Of a stretch of DNA of 64,000 nt, positions 23,965-31,318 are shown one piece after another. Location of the stretch: NCBI RefSeq assembly GCF_002929215.1, contig NZ_PJII01000008.1, forward strand, positions 96,925-160,924. Reading direction: 5' to 3'. Position numbers and translations under genes: made by a program. How positions within the stretch are numbered: the first letter of the stretch is position 1; the number at the start of each line of letters is the position of its first letter. The notes under the pieces were generated by a model. That model was not told the origin of the DNA. It worked only from the letters and a program-made list of their open reading frames with translations, and ran no database searches. This stretch comes from Arthrobacter sp. ZGTC412 (lineage in GTDB: Bacteria; Actinomycetota; Actinomycetes; Actinomycetales; Micrococcaceae).

Positions 23965-24583
23965 GCAACTCGCCGCCACTCTAGACGAGCACGATTTCCT
24001 GTCACGGTGGATGGCGCACTACCTCGCAGAACGAATGGCCACACTCGAGTCCCTTCGGGGCCGGAAGCGGTCAGAAGCCGAGGATGAGGTTGCTGACCAT
24101 ATCCTCCGGCTCTGGGAACATCGACACGGAGCTGCACTTCGTGAGAATCCAACCGCCCTATCCGACAGTGTCGGGCGGGCAATCGCTCGGCTGGACCCGA
24201 AGGGGCTTCAGCCCTGGGGCTTCTATAAAACCTTCGAGGAAGAGGCCGGGCCGAGCGCAATAGACATAGAGGTCAACACTTTTCTCCGGGCCGCTCTCGG
24301 CCTTGACCGACTAATGGCGGACCTTTTGCGCTCGCTCGTTAACTGCGCGGCGATGATGTCGGCTGAGAAGGACAAGGAATGGGTACTTCACGCTCAAGCG
24401 GCCGGCGCAGATCAATTCGAATACCTATGGCTGGTGCAAAACGATAAACAGGTTGAGGACTCTGATCAGAGTCAGGTTGCCGTTGCGAAGGCAAAAATTG
24501 TTGAACGGTCTAAGTTGGTAATCGAGCTTCTGGAGGCCCTGGTCCGCGAGACATCCGAACCGGCGCGGCCAGAAGCACAGTGA
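23888..24583 (+). CDS. Small helical partner protein of the STAND NTPase
   Basis: About 231 residues, not recognised. It overlaps the end of the STAND gene by 77 bases in another frame, so the two are translated from one message and very likely work together. After a Ser/Thr-rich start the protein is almost wholly helical and charged (HDFLSRWMAHYLAERMATLE, KRSEAEDEVADHILRLWEH) and contains DPKGLQPWGFYKTFEEE and FLRAALGLDRLMADLLRS. No catalytic motif, signal peptide or membrane segment is seen. A start further in, at the ATG at 24010, cannot be excluded. Some AVAST loci carry a small extra gene, so an accessory or modulating role is plausible but unproven. Confidence 0.62.
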   Translation: MTTSNSSSSRPTRDGATTAAILSLGKQLAATLDEHDFLSRWMAHYLAERMATLESLRGRKRSEAEDEVADHILRLWEHRHGAALRENPTALSDSVGRAIARLDPKGLQPWGFYKTFEEEAGPSAIDIEVNTFLRAALGLDRLMADLLRSLVNCAAMMSAEKDKEWVLHAQAAGADQFEYLWLVQNDKQVEDSDQSQVAVAKAKIVERSKLVIELLEALVRETSEPARPEAQ

Positions 24584-24934
24584 AGGCGCCGGCGACGTCT
24601 GGTGGGAAGCGAACGAGCGGCCGGAAAGACCGGAAACAGCGGATTCGGGGCGTGGACGAGATCCTGTCCTCTGGAATGGTACGTAACAGTCTCCTGAAAA
24701 CGGGAGCTCGAGTCCCGATTCCGCAAAACCCCTCTATGCCCCTGGTAGCTGCAGGCTCTAGTGCCATCCGGCTCTACTCCTGGTTAAGATGTTCCCACTA
24801 CTTGCTGCGGCCATCAGCAGGCGGATTCGAGTAGAAAGCGCCCTACCTTGGCGAACTGACGACAAATGGCGGTCAGGCCCCTGCTCCTTCCATCGGCGGG
24901 CACAGGCTGATCGCCAACTGTTGGTGGACTCTGC
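24584..24934. other. Gene-free stretch with a tRNA-like fold
   Basis: No supported gene. At 24640-24726 an 87-base segment begins GCGGATT and ends ATTCCGC-A (six of seven acceptor pairs), directly preceded by a perfect T-arm-like hairpin CGGGA-GCTCGAG-TCCCG at 24702-24718. A canonical D arm and anticodon arm are not evident, so it is more likely a tRNA relic or mimic than a working tRNA. Confidence 0.35.
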
Positions 24935-25402
24935 TTATTCGTGGTCCGCTCGGGCTGCCAGTGCAGCGCCTATGGCGTCCGCCCAGTACATTTGCCTGCC
25001 AAGTACTCGGCATTCCGTACGTGCCCGGCCAGCCAGCTCGTCTTTGGAGAAGCCCAAACGCGCTGCGGTTTCTCGACCTGTGACCAGCAGCGTGTCTCGG
25101 ACTTCGGATCGGGCTGCCGCTACGACCGCCCCTTCCACCAGCAACCGGGTGACAGCACCCTGCTTCAGCCCGGCGGCTTTTGCTGGCGGATCAGCTCGAC
25201 GAACCAACACCCTGGATACGTCATGACTCTTGAGTCTTGATGCGACCGCCTTGTACAGATCCGAGAGGGTCGTTGGGGTATCGTCCGCACCGAACGTCAG
25301 CTCGAAAAGGTCAGAGATTACATCGCCTTCCTCCTTCCCCTCGGCTACGACTAGACGAATTGTCGTCTTCGTCGTATCGACGACTACACCCATAACCTTC
25401 AT
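24935..25402 (-). CDS. Small RNase H-fold-like (RuvC-like) protein, divergent from the kinase
   Basis: 155 residues; family not certain. It opens with a hairpin MGVVVDTTKTTIRLVVAEG, where an Asp ends the first strand as in RuvC/RNase H folds. Later come SRVLVRRADPP, LLVEGAVVAAAR, and a final helix MYWADAIGAALAA with Asp placed as in RuvC-like nucleases. The second catalytic Glu is plausible in VEGAV. The start at 25402 is fixed by AGGAG five bases upstream; an ATG seven codons earlier is less likely. It is transcribed away from the protein kinase with only 23 bases between start codons, so the two are probably regulated and used together. Confidence 0.6.
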   Translation of the reverse strand: MKVMGVVVDTTKTTIRLVVAEGKEEGDVISDLFELTFGADDTPTTLSDLYKAVASRLKSHDVSRVLVRRADPPAKAAGLKQGAVTRLLVEGAVVAAARSEVRDTLLVTGRETAARLGFSKDELAGRARTECRVLGRQMYWADAIGAALAARADHE

Positions 25403-25425
25403 AAAGTCTCCTGTACTGTTCATGT

Positions 25426-26523
25426 GTGGATCAATCGGCTACTCCTCTAACGGTAACGGAATTTGAAGGCGAGCTATTCGCGGGGAGATATCAGGTCAAA
25501 GGCATTCTGGGTTCCGGGCAGGCCGGAAACGTTTATTGGTGTGAAGACACTGTAGAGACTGGCCGTGTGGCACTAAAGCGTCTGGGAACCAACAATGCAG
25601 GTCCTTGGGCGGAAGCTCAGTTTCTTCGGCAGTTGCAGGACGACCACATAATGCCGATACGGCATGCGTTCGCCGATTCAGGCGCCAGGTATCTGGTTAC
25701 GGGAGTTGCAGAACACGGTACGGTCAATGACCGCATTGTTGCCTCCGGACCAATAGGCCTCAGTCCAAGAGATGTAATTCGCTGGACTCGCCAAACTTGC
25801 CTCGCTGCCGCACGCGCGCATGACCGAGGGCTCATTCACAACGACGTCAAGCCAGCCAACCAATTCCTCACCAGTGACGGTGCGTGTCAATTGGGAGATT
25901 TCGGCAGCGCAACGCTTCTAGCACCTGGGGCTTCGAGCACAACGACCAACGGCTTCACATATGAGACGGTCGCACCGGAAGTACTCCTTGGAACTCTCAC
26001 CGCATCACCCTTGACCACCGTAAGGAGCGATGTCTATTCGATAGGAGCAAGCGCATATTGGGCGCTGTCCGGCACTCCTGCACAGCGGATGCTACCGTCG
26101 GAGGACGACCATGACTTTATGGTCCGACTAATAGAAGGCAGTCCCCGAGTTGCCCTCGTGGCGCCTCATGTTTCCAATCAACTAGTGCGGTGCTTAGCAA
26201 AAGCGATGTCCCCCGACCCCTTAGACCGCTTTCATGATGCGAGAGAGTTTATGACCGCATTGGGACAAGTTCCGGTGGGTACGCGCACGTGGGAGCGCGT
26301 AGCGGCCCACCCGGGACATGAGGCGTGTTGGAAAGGAACACCGCTGAAGGCCGGCAAACCCATTATTGAAACTTGTCTTCGGGGCGGGGATTCCCCCGAT
26401 GCGCGCATAATTCAGAGCAGTTACAAGGGTTCCGGGCGACGTGTTCCTAACGGATTTGCAAAGGCTACCTCCGCGAACGCATTCAGTGTTGTCAGGAGCG
26501 TAATCCGGAGCCTGAAAACATAA
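25426..26523 (+). CDS. Serine/threonine protein kinase with C-terminal basic domain
   Basis: 365 residues. A complete kinase core: glycine loop ILGSGQAGNVYW, lysine in VALKRL (Lys51), catalytic loop LIHNDVKPANQF (Asp140; HND instead of HRD, so not an RD kinase), LGDFGSA (DFG 158-160) and VAPEVLLGT (APE). All ATP and Mg ligands are present, so it should be active. The last ~85 residues (about 280-365) form a Gly/Arg-rich domain of unknown type. There is no membrane segment, unlike PknB-type housekeeping kinases. The GTG start has no ribosome site and lies 23 bases from the divergent start, so the message may be leaderless. GC is low for this genome. Confidence 0.82.
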   Translation: MDQSATPLTVTEFEGELFAGRYQVKGILGSGQAGNVYWCEDTVETGRVALKRLGTNNAGPWAEAQFLRQLQDDHIMPIRHAFADSGARYLVTGVAEHGTVNDRIVASGPIGLSPRDVIRWTRQTCLAAARAHDRGLIHNDVKPANQFLTSDGACQLGDFGSATLLAPGASSTTTNGFTYETVAPEVLLGTLTASPLTTVRSDVYSIGASAYWALSGTPAQRMLPSEDDHDFMVRLIEGSPRVALVAPHVSNQLVRCLAKAMSPDPLDRFHDAREFMTALGQVPVGTRTWERVAAHPGHEACWKGTPLKAGKPIIETCLRGGDSPDARIIQSSYKGSGRRVPNGFAKATSANAFSVVRSVIRSLKT

Positions 26524-27506
26524 TCTTTGGTACCTACTCGAAGCGGGCCACAACCTGCCCTCGGCTTCCCGATGGTATCGAGCTTCAAACTACGGCTTGG
26601 CAAACCTCACAAAGTGCATGTCTTCCATTGTGATCCTGAAACGAGCGACGTGATTTGCTGGAGCAAGGAGGCGTCTGATGCTCTTCGGCGCAACGGTGGC
26701 TATCGTCCCTTCTCTCGAAGCGAATGGTCATCTCGCCGCGCACCCCCCAATCTGAGGAGCCGTGTCGCGCAGTACCTACCCACGTTTCTGTGTCAAGGTG
26801 GCAGGACCGGGAGGGGGAGCGTCCGCTTGACAGACGGGGCAGGTCCGCTACTCTCAATCGGCTCAGCCGGCAGAGCGATGCACTCGTTCCGAGGATGTGC
26901 CGACTTGGCACGGCACCACTGAACAGACAAGAAGCCCAGGCTGCCACTCTGGATGTCGGTGCCTCACCGGTAGTTGCTGTCATATGGGTGGTCGGCAGCA
27001 CGTCCCATCGACGCACCAGAAGCGGACGTTGACCTCTGGACGTCCTTTGCGCAGTACATCGCGACCGTCTTACAGATGTAGCGACGGATTCGGGCAATGC
27101 CTGCGTTGACGCGGTCCGGCTCCCGCCCCGACAAGATTTCGAAGGGGCAGCCGCTGGCATGCCCGATGTGCGGCACACCCTTCCTCGGGAACGCGGCCGC
27201 AAGGCAATCTGCTGTTCTAAGGAAAGCAATGGGCACGCTACCTATCAACGAATCTGAAAACGCCCCTTCTTCGATGGGCAGCTATCGTATCGAAAACCCC
27301 CGTACTTCCTGCGGAAGGGCGCTGGAACCTAACGCTCACTCGTAGCGCTGGACCCGAGCGGCTAGCCGAGGGCGCTGCGCCTTTGTCGGTGACGGTCGAA
27401 AAGTGAGCCATTGTGACGGTGGCGGAATGGCTCACTTTTCGACCATCATTGACGCGCCTGAGAGCTGTGGCGAGGCATCGCGACCTCGATCGAGAGTGTT
27501 CTCGTT
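26524..27506. other. Decayed region without supported genes
   Basis: Almost 1 kb with short conflicting frames on both strands, none with convincing family resemblance. One forward fragment near 27130-27190 reads KGQPLACPMCGTPF, resembling a zinc-ribbon half like that of the CoiA-like gene. I read this as degraded mobile DNA. A strong palindrome at 27394-27444 is listed separately. Confidence 0.45.
27394..27444. repeat. Perfect 19-bp palindrome, possible insertion-sequence end relic
   Basis: Arms GGTCGAAAAGTGAGCCATT (27394-27412) and its exact complement (27426-27444) flank 13 bases. No T run follows on either strand, so it is not an intrinsic terminator. The arm sequence has the look of terminal repeats of some insertion sequences, and it lies in decayed DNA, but no transposase is nearby. 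It could also be a protein-binding operator. Confidence 0.6.
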
Positions 27507-27795
27507 TTGCACACGTTGCTGAAACCGGGGATGGGTAGTTTTTGTGGCGCAAAGTACAGGGCGAGGAAGGGTGGCGCCGAGAGACATATGCGTTCAATGA
27601 ACGCGTCGGTGCGCTTGCAAGAGCAGTACGGATATGAATCGGCTTACTGCGGCGAGCCCACCAAAGCGAACGGTCCAAAAGGAACACGTTATTCCGCTGT
27701 GTGTGGCCGCCAGGCACTCGGTAGGCAATATTTTCCGGCTTGTGCGGGGATGCAACGCATCCAAGGTGGACCCAATCATTGGAATGGAGGATGAG
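27507..27795 (+). pseudogene. HNH endonuclease remnant, frameshifted
   Basis: One frame reads RLQEQYGYESAYCGEPTK, giving the Y-C-G-E zinc/HNH opening. The sense then continues in the neighbouring frame (27634 onward) with VQKEHVIPLC and NIFRLVRGCNASK, the EHVIPL...N...CNxxK body of an HNH nuclease. One indel near 27660-27680 would join them. The CxxC pairs normally found in such zinc-binding HNH domains are partly lost. It lies immediately upstream of the PD-(D/E)XK protein and may be what is left of a companion restriction-type gene. Confidence 0.6.
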
Positions 27796-27915
27796 CTTGC
27801 TTCGATTCGAGCGAGCCTGAGCAGTAAAGGCCGAGCTGCTGGCCCCTGTCTCGCGAACTCGGGGAGACGGCATAAGCTTGCCCTACAAAACCCCCAAGGA
27901 AGGGAAACCCTACGG

Positions 27916-29619
27916 ATGACGGGTGTGCAATCGGCCGCTAGCCTAGTTAGCTTGGCTTCTAGCCGCGCCAGTGAAGCTGAAGACTATGTCTTTTTGCCTT
28001 CCGGTGTTGCTGAGGAAACGTTGCGTGCATTTGGCGATGGGCAGGCGGTCGATAGCCGAGATACGGCTGCTGCTGTCCTGGATGATTCGAAGAAGAAATC
28101 CCGCCGCAGGATGGATTACTGGCTCAAGGCGCTGAGTCCTGAAGTGATTCTTGATAACGGCCTGCTCTGGTCAGTATTAGGAGAGTCGGCTGAAGGCCTG
28201 TATGTCGTCAGAAAGGCCGGCTTCAATAAATTGCAGTGGATGATCGCGGCGGCCGCAGGCGGGACCGATTGCGCCTCCAGTGCCCTCGGGGGCTTCGTTG
28301 CGGCGTCTGCCGAGTGGATCGCAGCGGATATTCTGGCCAACAGGTTCCGGCAAGCCCAGTTCAAGGCCAGTCGAGGCGTTGATACGAATCCGTGGTTTGA
28401 ATCCGCCCGACGTTACATGCACGTCGCAGTTCACTTAGGGTGGGCGTCGGAGCTCATCTGCATGTCCGTGGCCCACGAAGTCGCGGACCAAAGCGACAAG
28501 TATGCAGAGTTGAGTATCGTCACCCCCAATGCGGTGAGCGAGATTTTCAAGTGGGTGGAAGCAAAAGGACTAAGCCGCGACGCCGATGTCTCGGACGGGC
28601 CTGCCGTTGGAGTACCTGAGCTTTCGGGGGATGCTCTTGCACTTCTGGACGCACTTTCTTTATCACCAGGTCTTCTTAGAGGAAGTCCTTCGGACGCTCT
28701 GATGCCCGACCTCCGCAACGAGGAATACCCGTTCGTTCGATTTACTAGTGGGGTTATGCCCATATCGGACCGGGAAGCGAGTTGTCGTCTGGAACTCGCC
28801 CTGTTCAGTCTTGCTCGCCGTTTGTTGAAGGATGACAAGGATCGGTCTGACCTGTTCGAGGCCACAGTACGGCGCTCACTGCAACTAACCGTCCCTAGCG
28901 ACATGGTGGTGGGCGACGGGGAGGCAGCCTGCCCCATTCCCGATAGCAAGAATCCAGGCGAGACTGACTTTGTCCTACGAGGGGTGGCTTCAACGTACAT
29001 CGGCGAGTGTAAATCAATGGTGGCCTCGCCAAAGGCCACGAGCGTCATCAACAGCTTTCAAACCGATGTCGGCAAAGCGACGGACCAGGTTAAGGTGCGG
29101 ATGGAGGCCTTGGCGGCTGGAGCGATGATCACCGTAGACGGCCAGCCCTGGGAATCGCCGCGAGGATCCATCTATGGCTTAGCAGTGCCACTCCACGATT
29201 ACGGGGGCGCGGTCTGGCATCATGACTGCCTTCCGTTGGTCGGTGGGCTTACGCCAGAACTCGGCGTCATTCCACTGCACCAGTTGGTCATAGTGATGAG
29301 AGCGATGAGATCGGAGAAGGACCTGGCGGCCTATCTAAGATTCCGATCCGCCTTGATTGGGATGGGTTATGAGTCGTTTGACGAGCTTGACCTGCTAGTA
29401 CCTTTCCTGTTCCCAGCCGAGCACGAGGCCCAGCAGCCATGGCAGGGCAAGGGGCCCGACTTCGTACCGCCGTCGCTGCACCTCGGAATTGAACACCGGG
29501 CGAGGCTTAGCGACCCTGCACCGAAGTCAGCCGACGCGTGGCGACGCAGGCTCAAAGATATCGTGCGCATTAAGACTGGGGACGACCGCCTTCCGCCGTT
29601 CCCCGCGCAGGCGTCCTAG
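27916..29619 (+). CDS. PD-(D/E)XK nuclease-domain protein of unknown family
   Basis: 567 residues from the ATG at 27916, preceded by AAGGAAGGG. The reading frame is open further upstream, but that part is the HNH remnant. The first ~330 residues are mainly helical and unrecognised. Between about 340 and 400 lies a restriction-endonuclease-like core: ETDFVLRG supplies Asp351 and STYIGECKSM supplies Glu364-Cys-Lys366, the spacing expected for D-x(12)-ExK. After it come a nucleotide-free Gly/Pro stretch and a C-terminal domain with FRSALIGMGYESFDELDLLV. No helicase or methylase adjoins. Probably a DNA-cutting defence effector, or a type II/IV-like enzyme; the target is unknown. Confidence 0.65.
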   Translation: MTGVQSAASLVSLASSRASEAEDYVFLPSGVAEETLRAFGDGQAVDSRDTAAAVLDDSKKKSRRRMDYWLKALSPEVILDNGLLWSVLGESAEGLYVVRKAGFNKLQWMIAAAAGGTDCASSALGGFVAASAEWIAADILANRFRQAQFKASRGVDTNPWFESARRYMHVAVHLGWASELICMSVAHEVADQSDKYAELSIVTPNAVSEIFKWVEAKGLSRDADVSDGPAVGVPELSGDALALLDALSLSPGLLRGSPSDALMPDLRNEEYPFVRFTSGVMPISDREASCRLELALFSLARRLLKDDKDRSDLFEATVRRSLQLTVPSDMVVGDGEAACPIPDSKNPGETDFVLRGVASTYIGECKSMVASPKATSVINSFQTDVGKATDQVKVRMEALAAGAMITVDGQPWESPRGSIYGLAVPLHDYGGAVWHHDCLPLVGGLTPELGVIPLHQLVIVMRAMRSEKDLAAYLRFRSALIGMGYESFDELDLLVPFLFPAEHEAQQPWQGKGPDFVPPSLHLGIEHRARLSDPAPKSADAWRRRLKDIVRIKTGDDRLPPFPAQAS

Positions 29620-29930
29620 CCGCTCGGTTACTCCCATGGAGGTATTTTCGTCGGGTAGGTGCGTTTATGGCGAAGGGGGCGGTGTCGATTCATGCCTCCG
29701 TCAGTTCTCGAAGCTTTTGGCAGCGAGCTCATGCGTAGGGCCTGGATCGTAAGTGGAGCGCTCCTCCGACGCTCTCGGCCCGATGCCACCATTTGGGCAG
29801 GACTTGATTGAGAAAGAAGGCGTTGACACTGTCAACATCTTTGGGTTCGGACTGCGTCGTTGATGGCTCCGACCTCGCCGGTTCGCTGATGTTCTATTGA
29901 GTTCCCAGTGTTTGCAAGGGCTGGAATGTA

Positions 29931-29954
29931 GTTCGAGTCCCACCTCGGGCACAG
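29931..29954 (+). repeat. Right attachment-site repeat (attR-like)
   Basis: Exact 24-base copy of the 3' end of tRNA-Leu(CAA) and its first flanking bases (10401-10424), same orientation. It marks the right end of the island. The 5' part of the tRNA is absent here, as expected when an element inserts into a tRNA 3' end and rebuilds the gene at its left side. Confidence 0.9.
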
Positions 29955-29959
29955 CATAT

Positions 29960-29980
29960 CCCCTCGTCAGAGGGGTTTTT
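29960..29980 (+). terminator. Native tRNA-Leu terminator displaced by the island
   Basis: CCCCT-CGTCAG-AGGGG followed by TTTTT, six bases after the attR-like repeat. No such hairpin follows the intact tRNA at 10421. It is therefore probably the original terminator of the tRNA gene before the insertion. Confidence 0.75.
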
Positions 29981-30845
29981 GCTTTAACGTGTGTACAAAG
30001 CTAGTGGTGGCGTCCCTCTGACGCTAGGTTCGCGGGCTGTGGCCTGCTTGCCGCGGTGGCCTATGCAGGTGTGTGGGGTGGCGGGTTCAAGTCCCTGGCT
30101 GGTGGGCCTTCCGCCTGCTGTGGTGGGGTTATGCGGTTCCTCGTTCCGGTTCTGTCGGGTTGGCCGTGGGTAGCCAACACTTATTCATGGTCCGGGGCTG
30201 CGGGCACAACATGACTTTGCTGATTTTGGTGGCGGAGCCTTCTTGGAAAGCTTCCTCCCTGACGGCACGGGAGCTGGGGTGCTCTGTTTGTCCTGCCAAA
30301 GGGGGTGTGGACAGTGTCCACACTTATGTCTGCTTTATAGGCGGTGCCCGGGCGACCGAGCAGCGCCGAGGTCAAATTCCGGGTTGCCAGCGGAGCGTAG
30401 GGCACTGATTTGCGCAGGGGAGCGGGCCCAGTGACTATGGAGCTCAGAATGACAAACAGCGAAGCTGGCTCTAGTAGTTCAAAGCGTAGGGAGAGTACTC
30501 GACTTCCGACACACCCTGAGTGCTTGGGTCGACGGCGGTAGCTGGCGCGGCCAGCCCCGGTTACCCGGTGGATTCGCGCTGCAGTTTGCCGTTGGTCGGC
30601 TCGGATACGCCCCGGACCGGTCTGTACCAACGAGTGAGCTGATGAACGTTAAAGTGGCGCTGAGGCTTGAGCCAATTCAGAAGTGTCAGGTTCCGATCTT
30701 GACTTGTCCCCGCCATTGTTAGTAAAGGTGAATCGAACCTCAGTCTGACTACCCCTGAGCACCTTCCTGACGTCAGGTTGGGGTGTGCCCTATTACGACG
30801 GGAGCTGCCTCAGTCCCAGCACGCTATCGACTTCACCGAGCCGTG

Positions 30846-31136
30846 TCAGAGTCCTCTTCTTAGAGAGTTGCCGAAAATCTGCGCCGTCGTCATGCGGTAG
30901 TTGAGGTCGCCGCTGAGCTCCTGCGGTGCAACCCAAACTTGATGACCTTGGGCTGATTCAAACATCTGACGAGAATGTGCGGCGTCTGCCGCGAGCCAGA
31001 GGGCGGAGGAATCCGGCATTGCGTCTTCCACAAACCCTGTTCTGATGGCCTTGCCGTAGTGGCGGATTTCCACAAGAACATTGATCAGAGGGCTCCATTC
31101 GACGTGCTCGCGCGGCGTAGCGTGGTTCAAAGTCAT
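30846..31136 (-). CDS. Conserved hypothetical protein
   Basis: 96 residues from the ATG at 31136, fixed by AAGAAGGGA upstream. The sequence looks like a real folded cytosolic protein (WSPLINVLVEIRHYGKAIRTG, DSSALWLAADAAHSRQMFE, GHQVWVAPQEL), and I have the impression of similar short proteins in Arthrobacter, but I cannot name a family or function. No membrane segment or signal peptide. It stands alone between decayed DNA and a remnant of an RraA-like gene on the same strand. Confidence 0.6.
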   Translation of the reverse strand: MTLNHATPREHVEWSPLINVLVEIRHYGKAIRTGFVEDAMPDSSALWLAADAAHSRQMFESAQGHQVWVAPQELSGDLNYRMTTAQIFGNSLRRGL

Positions 31137-31197
31137 GATTTCCCTTCTTGGCATGATGGAGTGGCAGCGGCCCGGCCGGGTTGCTGCCACTCAGGAG

Positions 31198-31310
31198 CTG
31201 AGGTCGGCCTGGGATGACGACGATGCCGTCCTGGTCGTCTATCACGACGTCGCCCGTGGTCATGACCCGCCGGTGGTTCCTGTGGGGGCCGCGGGCGCGT
31301 CCTGAATTGG
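31198..31310 (-). pseudogene. Fragment of an RraA-like aldolase gene
   Basis: On the reverse strand the sequence reads MTTGDVVIDDQDGIVVIPG, matching the conserved PGDxVxxDxDGVVVVP end of RraA-like / HMG aldolase (4-hydroxy-4-methyl-2-oxoglutarate aldolase) proteins. The rest of the gene is missing and there is no complete frame. It probably once belonged to an aromatic or dicarboxylate catabolic cluster beside the present mhp genes. Confidence 0.5.
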
Positions 31311-31318
31311 TCCTGCTG

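Larger units (their letters stand above)
10401..29930. mobile_element. Genomic island integrated in tRNA-Leu(CAA), about 19.5 kb
   Basis: The island is bounded by 24-bp direct repeats of the tRNA 3' end. Its genes are defence-like or hypothetical, GC is visibly lower in 17.7-29.6 kb than in the flanks, and several genes are frameshifted. The original tRNA terminator now lies after the right repeat at 29960-29980. I could find no integrase, excisionase or replication gene, so the element is either a satellite mobilised in trans or a relic whose integrase was lost; decayed stretches at 26.5-27.5 kb and 29.6-29.9 kb may once have held it. Confidence 0.82.
29620..30845. other. Gene-free region spanning the right island end
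   Basis: About 1.2 kb with no supported gene. It holds the right attachment repeat (29931-29954) and the native tRNA terminator. Beyond 30 kb the sequence has only short, conflicting frames, with G-rich plus-strand text and no visible protein family, so I read it as decayed chromosomal or older mobile DNA. Confidence 0.5.

Noticed and set aside
26585-27229. Reverse frame of about 214 codons in the decayed island segment.
   Set aside because: Arg/Ser/Pro-rich composition without hydrophobic core or motif, typical of a random frame.
30061-30110. GCGGGTTCAAGTCCCTGG as a second tRNA T arm near the right island end.
   Set aside because: The stem does not pair beyond three bases and no acceptor strand follows.
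29991-30845. Several short forward and reverse frames after the right island end.
   Set aside because: No ribosome sites, odd composition (Gly/Trp/Arg-rich) and mutual overlap; not supported as genes.
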